From positions 1 to 21,558 of the forward strand of contig CAJMQV010000019.1 of assembly GCA_905215575.1 (NCBI GenBank): DNA of 21,558 nt, given 5' to 3'. This document shows positions 15,372 to 21,558 of the stretch, one piece after another (positions within the stretch are counted from its first letter, which is position 1; every line of letters starts with the position of its first letter). The translations under genes and the position numbers were made by a program. The notes under the pieces were generated by a model. It searched no databases. It saw nothing but the letters and a program-made list of their open reading frames with translations, and had not been told where the DNA came from. Origin of the DNA: an uncultured bacterium. GTDB taxonomy: Bacteria > Bacteroidota > Bacteroidia > Bacteroidales > Bacteroidaceae.

Positions 15372-16013
15372 TTAATAGATGAATTTCCAGTGCTGTTTGC
15401 CTTCGAAGGTTGGAATACATAAATCTATGCTGTCCCCAGCTTCTATCACAGCGTTTAAATAGCTTTTGGACAAACTGGCGTAAAGCTTCTGGCTATAATA
15501 AAGAGGATTATTGTTCTGGTTGTGATAAAGAGATAGATATGCGGTTCTTTTCTGCTGACTGTCAATACGGACAGAATCTAACCGATATCCTAAATAATGT
15601 GTCTTGTTTTGGGTCTTTACAACTAGATGAAGATTGATAAATTCGCCTCCGTCCCAAAGACTGACCACTTGAAGCGGATCTTCGCCCGCATAGGTCTGTT
15701 GGGTTGAATCCTGTAAGACGACAACCCGTTCCAGTCCATAAAGTTTTACTGTGTAGGAATCGTTTTCAGAGTAAGAGTAGGTGCATGCCGCACGATACTC
15801 TGTGTGTGGATGATACCCGGGAAGAGGAGTGCTCAGATAGTAGGACGGTTTCCGGTCAGGTCGAATGCGGTAAAGATTGCCGTCAGCATCTGCATATAGT
15901 TCTGAGAACTCCGTGATGAGCGAAGGATGTAATGATGATTCGTCTGTCTGAGTACAGGAATGACCCAGACAGACGAATAAAAGGGATAATATCCATGTAG
16001 GAATTTTACGCAT
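15372..16013 (-). CDS. NigD-like lipoprotein
   Basis: From the ATG at 16013 the product is 213 residues. It begins with a lipoprotein signal (MRKIPTWILSLLFVCLGHSC; Cys20 is the likely lipid anchor). Two beta-rich parts follow: about residues 30-105 (LYADADGNLYRIRPD, then YTVKLYGLERVVVLQ) and about 115-213 (VVSLWDGGEFINLHLVVKT, AYLSLYHNQNNNPLYYSQK, then TFEGKQHWKFIY). This pattern fits the NigD-like family, a Bacteroidales outer-membrane-associated lipoprotein group of unknown mechanism. I set the start at 16013, not at the in-frame start 48 bases upstream, because the signal peptide begins there. This start overlaps the end of the acyltransferase gene by eight bases, suggesting translational coupling. 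Confidence 0.7.
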   Translation of the reverse strand: MRKIPTWILSLLFVCLGHSCTQTDESSLHPSLITEFSELYADADGNLYRIRPDRKPSYYLSTPLPGYHPHTEYRAACTYSYSENDSYTVKLYGLERVVVLQDSTQQTYAGEDPLQVVSLWDGGEFINLHLVVKTQNKTHYLGYRLDSVRIDSQQKRTAYLSLYHNQNNNPLYYSQKLYASLSKSYLNAVIEAGDSIDLCIPTFEGKQHWKFIY

Positions 16014-17175
16014 TACGTGTTTCTTGTAAAGCTTGTTCTTGATTGAATACCGGATTTGCATACATGGTCAGGATGCGTTCTCTCAAGAATTCCGGATCCG
16101 GACGCTTCAAGGTTACCTTGCTCAGCTGAGTGCCGATATAATTCTCAAAGGCTGTAACTTCCTCATCGGTATAGTAATCCCGGTGCTCCTGGTTTCCTCT
16201 TAGAAGATCGGCTGCGATGTAATTGTTCGGATACAGGCGGTAGGCCAGGAATATTTCCTGATCGATCTTTTGGGCAACAGCCTTGAACAGTTCGCCTTTT
16301 GGCATATTCGGATCGAGTGTGTCCAGCCAGTCATTCAGGCAGTTTCCTGTCTTGAAGAAAATGTGTCCCTTGTATCCGAAGATACCGGTCTGCATATTCA
16401 GCAGGTCATCCTGCGGAGATTTCTGGAATCCGGCAAAGTCACGTTTCTGTTGGAACTCCTGTGCCTTGAGATAATCACAGGGGTCATACTCATACGACAA
16501 GGCGGTCGGAGTAAGATGCATTTCCTTTAACCGCTCAATCAAGCTGCCTTCGCCTCCCATGGCAATCATCTTCAGAACAGATTCCTGAGTACGGTCATTG
16601 GAGTCTTTGGCTCTTCCTTCGCGCTGCGCAATCCAGATATTCTCCTTCTTCTGTGTGATGGCATAGTGCATATATCGGCTCAGTCGTTTGCTGGATTCCA
16701 GCATCTGTTTGATATTGACACTGCGCTGCACAATAAATGATTTGTTGGCTCGAACCAATTTGCGGATCCAAGGCTTGATGAGCAAGTTGTCGCCGATGGC
16801 AATTTCTACTGTGTTCGGAAAACCGTTATCCAGGAGAGAAATAGACAGAAAGGCCGAGTCGAGCACGATATCCCGGTGATTGGTGATAAACGTGTGCGGA
16901 ACAGCCTTGTCCGGGATGCTTGTACTATCCAGGGTCAGTCCTTTGCCTTTTGTTTCGGCCAGCTGTTTCAGAAGCGGATAGAAGAACGTCTTCTGCAGTT
17001 CCAGGCTGGTGTGACACTGGGACAGCATCTGGCAAATCAGCTCTAAAGGCCGGTCTGGCAGGACCTGTTGTATGATCTTCTGGAACTCCGGATCGTCAAC
17101 CAGTTCGGAGAACACCTGAGGCAACTCTTCTGCGTCGTAGGGTCTGATTTCGTCAAATTCTTCTGGTGTACGCAT
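16006..17175 (-). CDS. Glycerolipid-type acyltransferase (PlsB/PlsC superfamily)
   Basis: The 389-residue protein has a helical N-terminal part (about 1-90) and then the acyltransferase core: FITNHRDIVLDSAF with His100 as the likely catalytic base, the basic segment NLLIKPWIRKLVRANKSFIVQRSV, and IWIAQREGRAKDSND (EGRAK at 186-190), which corresponds to the EGTRS block that binds the glycerol phosphate group in PlsC. The spacing in the first motif (H-x5-D) differs by one from the classic H-x4-D. It probably transfers fatty acyl groups to a glycerolipid or another envelope lipid; the exact acceptor cannot be told. It follows ddl by 46 bases and overlaps the NigD-like gene start. Confidence 0.82.
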   Translation of the reverse strand: MRTPEEFDEIRPYDAEELPQVFSELVDDPEFQKIIQQVLPDRPLELICQMLSQCHTSLELQKTFFYPLLKQLAETKGKGLTLDSTSIPDKAVPHTFITNHRDIVLDSAFLSISLLDNGFPNTVEIAIGDNLLIKPWIRKLVRANKSFIVQRSVNIKQMLESSKRLSRYMHYAITQKKENIWIAQREGRAKDSNDRTQESVLKMIAMGGEGSLIERLKEMHLTPTALSYEYDPCDYLKAQEFQQKRDFAGFQKSPQDDLLNMQTGIFGYKGHIFFKTGNCLNDWLDTLDPNMPKGELFKAVAQKIDQEIFLAYRLYPNNYIAADLLRGNQEHRDYYTDEEVTAFENYIGTQLSKVTLKRPDPEFLRERILTMYANPVFNQEQALQETRNA

Positions 17176-17221
17176 AATTCTTAGTCTTTTGTGAGTGATT
17201 CAATGGTTATAGATTTTCGGG

Positions 17222-18232
17222 TCAGCATTTGAGCTGATCTTCTATGATGTCTGTCAGTACATCCTTTATATCCAGACCGGCAGCACGTACCTGCTGCGGA
17301 ATGAAGCTGGTGGCAGTCATTCCCGGAGTGGTATTGATCTCAAGCATATTGATCTGCTCGTGCATGTTTCCGTCCTGATCTGCTTCCTGAGTGATGATAT
17401 AGTCAATGCGGACAATACCCTTGCATCCCAAGATATCATAGATGGTAGAGGTGAGCAGTCGCACTTGTTCGGCTGTTTCTTCCGGAATGCGTGCCGGAGT
17501 GATTTCCTGCACCTGTCCGTTGTATTTTGCGTCGTAGTCAAAGAACTCGTTGCTGGTCACTACTTCCGTAATCGGGAATACTACCTCCTTGCTGCGGGTC
17601 TTATAGCATCCGCAGGTGATTTCCGTACCCTTCATGAACGATTCGATCATAACTTCGTCGCTTTCGTGGATCGCCTTGTTGATGGCTTCCTGAAGCTGGC
17701 CGATTTCCTTTACTTTGGTCACACCGAAGCTGGAGCCTCCGGCATTCGGTTTGACGAAGCAAGGCAGACCGATGCGGTCGATGATTTCCTGATCGGTTAC
17801 CAGATGCTCGAATCCTTTTCTTATGACCATGCTTTCGCTTACCTTTACACCAAATCCTTTCAGATACTGGTTCAGGGTGAATTTGTTGAAGGTCATGGCT
17901 TCCACGAGCAGGTTGCTGGTAGAATAGGGCAGGTGAATCAGTTCGAAATATCCCTGGAGGATTCCGTTTTCACCGGGAGTTCCGTGGATAGTTATATAGG
18001 CAAAGTCCGGACGGATCTTTTGGTTGTCTTCGATAAAGGAGAAGTCGTTGCGGTCTACGGGAGCTGTTTCACCGTTATTCAGACGGGCTTTCCACTCCAG
18101 ACCTTTCATCTCGATGATGTAAACATTGAATTTCTCTTTGTCCAAGAAAGAGTAAATACCTTCTGCACTGCGCAGAGATACATCGTGTTCGGAAGAGTCA
18201 CCTCCGGCTACGATTGCAATTGTTTTTTTCAT
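17222..18232 (-). CDS. ddl: D-alanine--D-alanine ligase
   Basis: Ddl joins two D-alanines with ATP to make the dipeptide added to the peptidoglycan precursor in the cytoplasm. The 336-residue protein has the ATP-grasp layout: IAIVAGGDSSEHDVSLRSAE at the N-terminus (residues 5-24), ITIHGTPGENGILQGYFEL, PCFVKPNAGGSSFGVTKV as the ATP-binding loop, and EINTTPGMTATSFIPQ near 298-313, which holds the metal and substrate residues. It lies 19 bases after the pseudouridine synthase gene in a - strand operon of envelope genes. Confidence 0.94.
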   Translation of the reverse strand: MKKTIAIVAGGDSSEHDVSLRSAEGIYSFLDKEKFNVYIIEMKGLEWKARLNNGETAPVDRNDFSFIEDNQKIRPDFAYITIHGTPGENGILQGYFELIHLPYSTSNLLVEAMTFNKFTLNQYLKGFGVKVSESMVIRKGFEHLVTDQEIIDRIGLPCFVKPNAGGSSFGVTKVKEIGQLQEAINKAIHESDEVMIESFMKGTEITCGCYKTRSKEVVFPITEVVTSNEFFDYDAKYNGQVQEITPARIPEETAEQVRLLTSTIYDILGCKGIVRIDYIITQEADQDGNMHEQINMLEINTTPGMTATSFIPQQVRAAGLDIKDVLTDIIEDQLKC

Positions 18233-18251
18233 TTTTATCTTTATTAATATC

Positions 18252-19310
18252 CTAAAGTTCTCTGTTTCCAGTATAGTTTCTCCACTTTTCCAGCAGTTGC
18301 TTCATGTCGTCCGGCAGTTGGGATGTGAAGAACATTTCCTCTCCGGTGGTAGGATGGACGAATCCCAGGGTCAGCGCGTGAAGGGCCTGACGCGGGCAGA
18401 TTTCAAAACAATTATGTATGAATTGTTTGTATTTGGCAAACTGTGTGCCTCGCAGGATCTCGTTCCCTCCGTATCGCTCGTCGTTGAAGAGGGTATGTCC
18501 CAAGTGCTTCATGTGCGCACGGATCTGATGTGTTCGTCCGGTTTCCAGCACACATTCCACCAGAGTGACGTAGCCGAAGCGCTCCAATACCTTATAATGG
18601 GTTACGGCATGCTTGCCGATACCCGAATCGGGCGGGAATACCGCCATCTGCATCCGGTCTTTCGGGTTACGGGCAATGTTTCCTTCAATTCGTCCTCCGT
18701 CTTCTTCGAAGTTGCCCCACACCAATGCGTTGTAGGTGCGTTTGGTGGTTTTATGATAGAACTGGTTTCCCAGATGCGTTTTGGCATCGGGAGTCTTGGC
18801 GATGACCAGCAGTCCCGAGGTGTCCTTGTCTATACGGTGCACCAGTCCCACAGTCGGATCATTCGGATCGTAATTGGGATTGTCCTTCAGATGCCAGGCG
18901 ATGGCATTGACCAGAGTGCCGGTGTAGTTGCCGCATCCCGGGTGCACCACCAGTCCCGGTTGCTTGTTCACCACCATCAGGTCGTCGTCCTCATAGACAA
19001 TCTCAATGGGAATGTCTTCCGGTATGATCTCGTTTTCATATTTCGGATGGTCCAGCAGGATGGTGATAACGTCGCCCGGTTTTATCTTATAGCTGCTTTT
19101 TACGGGTACGTCGTTCACACGGATATATTCCTGCTCGGCCGCTTTCTGTATTCTGTTTCTGGATGTATTGAACAGATGTTCCATCAGGAACTTGTCAATA
19201 CGCATGGCTTTCTGTCCTTTGTCTACAGTCAGCCGATGATGCTCGTAAAGGGTATCTTCAGCATCCAGTTCCAAATCGTTTTCGATTTCCGGGTATTCAA
19301 AATCTTCCAT
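18252..19310 (-). CDS. rluD: RluD-type 23S rRNA pseudouridine synthase
   Basis: The protein (352 residues) has an N-terminal S4 RNA-binding domain at about 36-82 (MRIDKFLMEHLFNTSRNRIQK, then IRVNDVPVKSSYKIKPGD). The RluA-type catalytic domain carries VVNKQPGLVVHPG and VHRIDKDTSGLLVIAK, with catalytic Asp161, and later TGRTHQIRAHMKHLGHTL. S4-containing members of this size correspond to RluD, which makes pseudouridines in helix 69 of 23S rRNA; exact target positions are by homology only. The acidic first 30 residues are variable in the family. It sits 36 bases after the PASTA gene and 19 before ddl, a typical Bacteroidota arrangement. Confidence 0.9.
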   Translation of the reverse strand: MEDFEYPEIENDLELDAEDTLYEHHRLTVDKGQKAMRIDKFLMEHLFNTSRNRIQKAAEQEYIRVNDVPVKSSYKIKPGDVITILLDHPKYENEIIPEDIPIEIVYEDDDLMVVNKQPGLVVHPGCGNYTGTLVNAIAWHLKDNPNYDPNDPTVGLVHRIDKDTSGLLVIAKTPDAKTHLGNQFYHKTTKRTYNALVWGNFEEDGGRIEGNIARNPKDRMQMAVFPPDSGIGKHAVTHYKVLERFGYVTLVECVLETGRTHQIRAHMKHLGHTLFNDERYGGNEILRGTQFAKYKQFIHNCFEICPRQALHALTLGFVHPTTGEEMFFTSQLPDDMKQLLEKWRNYTGNREL

Positions 19311-19346
19311 GTACGTTTCAGTTGAGGTACTCTTTCGTGATGCGCA

Positions 19347-20009
19347 TCAAAACTCAAAGTCAGACAGTTCGCTGCTTTCTGTAGTCCCGGAGAAGGAATC
19401 TTCAGTCGGCATGGCCAGTGAGTCTACAATATCCAGGCTGTCCGAGAAGTCATCCATGCTGCCGCTGCCCACTTGCAGTGTGATGCGTGAGTCTACGGGC
19501 AGACGATCGCCCGCATACACCATGCGGCCATTATATTTCACTCCGTAAACCCAATCCTTTTCGCCTTCGATCAGTTCGTGCGGGCCGATCTTGAATCCCA
19601 ATGAGCGCAGGCGCGCCTCGGCCTCACGTACAGAACTGTTGTCGGCTATGTCCGGCATCGGTATGGTGGGCGTACTGGTCGTGTTGATGATCAGATAGAT
19701 GGCATGTCCGGACTTCACTTTGCTGCCCGGTGCCGGTGTTTGCTCCAGAACGGCTCCCGGAGGGCTGTTACGGTTATAGCTGGAGTCGGCAATTACAGCC
19801 TCCAGCCCCGCCTTATTCAGGTTGTAGCGAGCGTCGCTCACTCCCTGTGTCTTTACGTCGGGCACCAGGATGATTTCTCCATGGTGTGTATAATGTTCCA
19901 GTCCTTTCCATACTCCGATAGCGAGAATGACCAACACGGCAGCCATAGCCAGCAGGTTACCCCAGATGATGGGAGCCGTGATCTTCTTGAAGAATTCTTT
20001 TATCGTCAT
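19347..20009 (-). CDS. PASTA-domain membrane protein
   Basis: From the ATG at 20009 the protein has 220 residues: a short cytoplasmic start, one membrane segment (about 13-35, IIWGNLLAMAAVLVILAIGV), and two PASTA repeats (about 48-110, from VPDVKTQGVSDARYNL to VKSGHAIYLIIN, and 117-185, from MPDIADNSSVREAEARL to SRITLQVGSG). An acidic Ser-rich tail ends the protein. PASTA repeats bind peptidoglycan or muropeptides in kinases and penicillin-binding proteins; here there is no kinase or transpeptidase domain, so it is a stand-alone sensor or scaffold outside the inner membrane. The TTG at 20036 is in frame but lies inside the -7 box, so the ATG at 20009 is preferred. It is the first gene of the - strand envelope operon. 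Confidence 0.87.
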   Translation of the reverse strand: MTIKEFFKKITAPIIWGNLLAMAAVLVILAIGVWKGLEHYTHHGEIILVPDVKTQGVSDARYNLNKAGLEAVIADSSYNRNSPPGAVLEQTPAPGSKVKSGHAIYLIINTTSTPTIPMPDIADNSSVREAEARLRSLGFKIGPHELIEGEKDWVYGVKYNGRMVYAGDRLPVDSRITLQVGSGSMDDFSDSLDIVDSLAMPTEDSFSGTTESSELSDFEF

Positions 20010-20033
20010 AAGAATGCGCTTTGGTTGATGTTT

Positions 20034-20041
20034 CAAAGATA
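20034..20041 (-). promoter_or_regulatory. -7 box of the PASTA-rluD-ddl operon
   Basis: TATCTTTG on - matches TAnnTTTG exactly, predicting a start near 20027, 18 bases before the ATG at 20009. No TTTG is seen at the proper distance upstream, where the rpmH terminator lies. Together with that terminator it marks the 5' end of the operon. Confidence 0.5.
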
Positions 20042-20086
20042 GTAATAAAAAACAAAAAAGAAGTAAAGTCGCCTTTACTTCTTTTT
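20041..20086 (-). terminator. Terminator of rpmH
   Basis: A perfect 14-bp stem (20055-20068 with 20073-20086) has a 4-base loop TCGC. On - it is followed by a T-rich tract (TGTTTTTTATTA, 20043-20054). It lies 25 bases past the rpmH stop. Confidence 0.85.
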
Positions 20087-20110
20087 GTTCTTTCTTAAAA
20101 CGATGGTTGA

Positions 20111-20266
20111 TTATTTGCCATGTTTTTCGTCTGATACTGTTAACTTCTTGCGACCTTTTGCACGGCGAGAAGCTAATACTTTACGACCGTTGGCAGTTGT
20201 CATTCTCTGACGGAAACCATGTTTGTTCTTTCTCTTTCTGTTGTGAGGTTGGAATGTTCTTTTCAT
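20111..20266 (-). CDS. rpmH: 50S ribosomal protein L34
   Basis: This 51-residue gene was found by translating the - strand directly. The protein starts MKRTFQPHNRKRKNKHGFRQ and continues with RMTTANGRKVLASRRAKGR before a short tail KKLTVSDEKHGK and a TAA at 20111-20113. This is an unmistakable L34, a small basic protein of the large ribosomal subunit. Its length is in the usual range (44-53). It has its own promoter and terminator and is divergent from efp. The usual rnpA/dnaA neighbours of L34 seen in other phyla are not present here. Confidence 0.96.
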   Translation of the reverse strand: MKRTFQPHNRKRKNKHGFRQRMTTANGRKVLASRRAKGRKKLTVSDEKHGK

Positions 20267-20310
20267 TGTTATATGCTTTTTTGTTATAATTCATTCTACG
20301 TAACGGGGTG

Positions 20311-20342
20311 CAAAAATAGGGACTTTTTTTAAATAAAGCAAG
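20311..20342 (-). promoter_or_regulatory. Bacteroides-type promoter of rpmH
   Basis: On -, CTTG (20339-20342, one mismatch to TTTG) is followed after 20 bases by TATTTTTG (20311-20318), an exact TAnnTTTG box. The start near 20304 gives a leader of about 38 bases. Confidence 0.6.
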
Positions 20343-20367
20343 AGATAACTCATTTTTACACAAAAGT

Positions 20368-20400
20368 TTTGTGTTTTTTTCTATAAATCGATTAACTTTG
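20368..20400 (+). promoter_or_regulatory. Bacteroides-type promoter of efp
   Basis: TTTG at 20368-20371 and TAACTTTG at 20393-20400 match both consensus boxes exactly with a 21-base spacer. This is the best promoter in the window. Transcription should start near 20407, about 54 bases before the efp ATG. Confidence 0.75.
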
Positions 20401-20460
20401 TGGCGAGTTTTATGAGATTTAAGATTCAAATACTAGTATAAATATAGAAAAAAAGACCTT

Positions 20461-21024
20461 ATGATTAATTCACAAGACATTAAAAACGGAACTTGTATCC
20501 GTCTGGATGGAAAATTGTATTTCTGCATTGAGTTTTTGCATGTTAAGCCTGGAAAGGGTAACACTTTCATGCGTACTAAACTGAAAGATGTAGTAGACGG
20601 TTACGTGTTGGAGCGTCGCTTTAATATCGGTGAGAAATTGGAAGATGTACGCGTAGAGCGTCGTCCTTATCAGTATCTGTATAAGGAGGGAGATGATTAT
20701 ATCTTCATGAATCAGGAAACTTTCGAGCAGATTCCTATCGCTCACGATCAGATCAACGGTGTTGACTTTATGAAGGAAAGCGAAATCGTTGAGGTGGTTA
20801 CCGATGCTTCTTCAGATACAGTTCTGTTTGCAGACGTTCCTACTAAGGTAGTTCTGAAGGTTACTTACACTGAGCCGGGTGTGAAGGGTGACACTGCAAC
20901 CAATGCAACCAAGCCTGCAACTGTTGAGACCGGTGCAGAAGTACGTGTTCCTTTGTTCATCAACGAGGGTGAGACTATCGAGGTAGACACTCGTGACGGT
21001 TCTTATCTGGGACGTGTGAAATAA
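20461..21024 (+). CDS. efp: Elongation factor P
   Basis: EF-P binds ribosomes stalled at consecutive prolines and promotes peptide bond formation. The 187 residues match the family and fold into a KOW-like N-terminal domain (about 1-65) and two OB domains (about 66-187, ending in VDTRDGSYLGRVK, close to the EF-P signature). The tip loop that enters the peptidyl-transferase centre is VKPGKGNTF, with Lys32 at the position that carries beta-lysine in E. coli. No modification enzyme is encoded in the window, so the state of this lysine is unknown. The gene has a clear promoter and its own terminator. Confidence 0.96.
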   Translation: MINSQDIKNGTCIRLDGKLYFCIEFLHVKPGKGNTFMRTKLKDVVDGYVLERRFNIGEKLEDVRVERRPYQYLYKEGDDYIFMNQETFEQIPIAHDQINGVDFMKESEIVEVVTDASSDTVLFADVPTKVVLKVTYTEPGVKGDTATNATKPATVETGAEVRVPLFINEGETIEVDTRDGSYLGRVK

Positions 21025-21060
21025 TTCGCTTACTTTATTTCAAGATCTATAAAAATGAAT

Positions 21061-21098
21061 AATAAGTGGCTTTTGCCGCTTATTGTTCATTTTTTTTG
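21061..21098 (+). terminator. Terminator of efp
   Basis: A 10-bp stem (21061-21070 with 21075-21084, one G-U) with a TTTT loop is followed by GTTCATTTTTTTT. It begins 37 bases past the efp stop. Confidence 0.85.
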
Positions 21099-21099
21099 T

Positions 21100-21107
21100 T
21101 ACCTTTG
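21100..21107 (+). promoter_or_regulatory. -7 box for the glycosyltransferase gene
   Basis: TACCTTTG matches TAnnTTTG exactly and directly follows the efp terminator. The nearest TTTG upstream (21072-21075) is 24 bases away, longer than usual, so the -33 box is unsure. A start near 21114 gives a 46-base leader. Confidence 0.45.
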
Positions 21108-21159
21108 TTCTGATACGTGAGATTTATAAAATCATCCATAGGATAATAATGATTCATTT

Positions 21160-21558
21160 ATGAAATATTCTTTGATAATTCCTGTATATAACCGGCCGGA
21201 CGAGGTGGACGAACTGCTGGAAAGCCTTTGTCATCAGACTCATAAGGATTTTGAGGTACTGGTCATTGAGGACGGTTCGCAGAACAAGTGCGAAGAGGTG
21301 GTGCAGCGCTATCTGTCCAGTCTGGATGTCCGTTATTTCTATAAAGAGAATTCCGGTCCCAGCCCGTCGCGCAACTACGGTGCGGAGAGAAGTCGGGGCG
21401 AGTATCTTTTGATTCTGGATTCCGACTGCGTGCTTCCTCCGGGATATATTCAGGCTATCGACGAAGAACTGGCCCACCGCGACGCTGATGCCTTTGGAGG
21501 TCCGGACCGTGCGCACGAATCTTTCACTCCGGTGCAGAAGGCCATCAATTATGCCATG
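21160..21558 (+). CDS. Family 2 glycosyltransferase (3' end outside the window)
   Basis: The frame starting ATG at 21160 is open to the last base; 133 residues are visible. It has the GT2 (GT-A fold) hallmarks: SLIIPVYNRPDEVDELLESL at the N-terminus, VLVIEDGSQNKCEE with the first nucleotide-sugar Asp, NSGPSPSRNYGAERSRGEYL, and ILDSDC near residue 100, where D-S-D is the DxD motif that binds the metal and sugar nucleotide. The enzyme moves a sugar from a nucleotide donor to a glycan or lipid; the acceptor cannot be told from this part. An efp terminator and a new -7 box precede it, so it begins a new unit. Confidence 0.88.
   Translation, partial: MKYSLIIPVYNRPDEVDELLESLCHQTHKDFEVLVIEDGSQNKCEEVVQRYLSSLDVRYFYKENSGPSPSRNYGAERSRGEYLLILDSDCVLPPGYIQAIDEELAHRDADAFGGPDRAHESFTPVQKAINYAM

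Noticed and set aside
17360..18247. Long open frame (295 codons) on the + strand opposite ddl
   Set aside because: It lies wholly opposite ddl, which has all ATP-grasp motifs; the product matches no family and is a codon-bias shadow.
18297..19325. Long open frame (342 codons) on the + strand opposite rluD
   Set aside because: rluD carries the S4 domain and catalytic HRID motif on -; the + frame has no recognisable domain.
20181..20429. 82-codon open frame on - overlapping rpmH
   Set aside because: It is out of frame with rpmH, spans the rpmH promoter and has no recognisable product.
21154..21516. 120-codon open frame on - at the right edge
   Set aside because: It is opposite the glycosyltransferase, whose GT2 motifs (PVYNRPDE, DSD) are clear on +.

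Overview
The window reads as a chromosomal segment of a Bacteroidales gut bacterium (Bacteroides/Phocaeicola type). The support is an arginine pathway built around an N-succinylornithine-type carbamoyltransferase, a large outer-membrane TonB-type barrel protein, a NigD-like lipoprotein, and several promoters of the Bacteroides form (TTTG near -33, TAnnTTTG near -7). No tRNA, rRNA, CRISPR array or insertion sequence was seen.

Left part (1-7453). The 3' end of an unidentified large gene is followed by a double-GNAT fusion protein on the + strand. This converges, across a bidirectional terminator, on an orphan TonB-dependent receptor-like protein on the - strand. An AT-rich gap follows, then a - strand pair: nhaC (Na+/H+ antiporter) and a small FMN-binding pyridoxamine-oxidase-like protein. 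nhaC is broken by a 49-bp insertion bounded by 19-bp direct repeats; removing one repeat unit restores a perfect reading frame. A DUF2007/zinc-ribbon gene ends this part and is divergent from argR.

Centre (7577-14740): the arginine/proline locus. The order is argR, a GNAT enzyme (probable glutamate N-acyl/succinyltransferase), argG, a small PspC membrane protein, argC, argD, a terminator hairpin, proC and argF' (N-succinylornithine carbamoyltransferase). ARG-box-like sites (TGNATWWWWATNCA) lie upstream of argR, which suggests that ArgR regulates its own operon. argB and argH and the desuccinylase are not in the window. proC carries an unusual Ser/Ala-rich insert of about 45 residues. The argC-argD gap holds three copies of a 12-bp core at exact 22-bp spacing.

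Right part (14741-21558). A - strand operon reads from high to low coordinates: a PASTA-domain membrane protein, rluD-type pseudouridine synthase, ddl (D-Ala-D-Ala ligase), a glycerolipid-type acyltransferase, a NigD-like lipoprotein and a rhodanese-domain lipoprotein. It is an envelope-building and envelope-maintenance set. Upstream of it lie rpmH (L34, 51 aa, - strand) and the divergent efp (elongation factor P), each with a recognisable promoter and terminator. A family 2 glycosyltransferase runs off the right edge.
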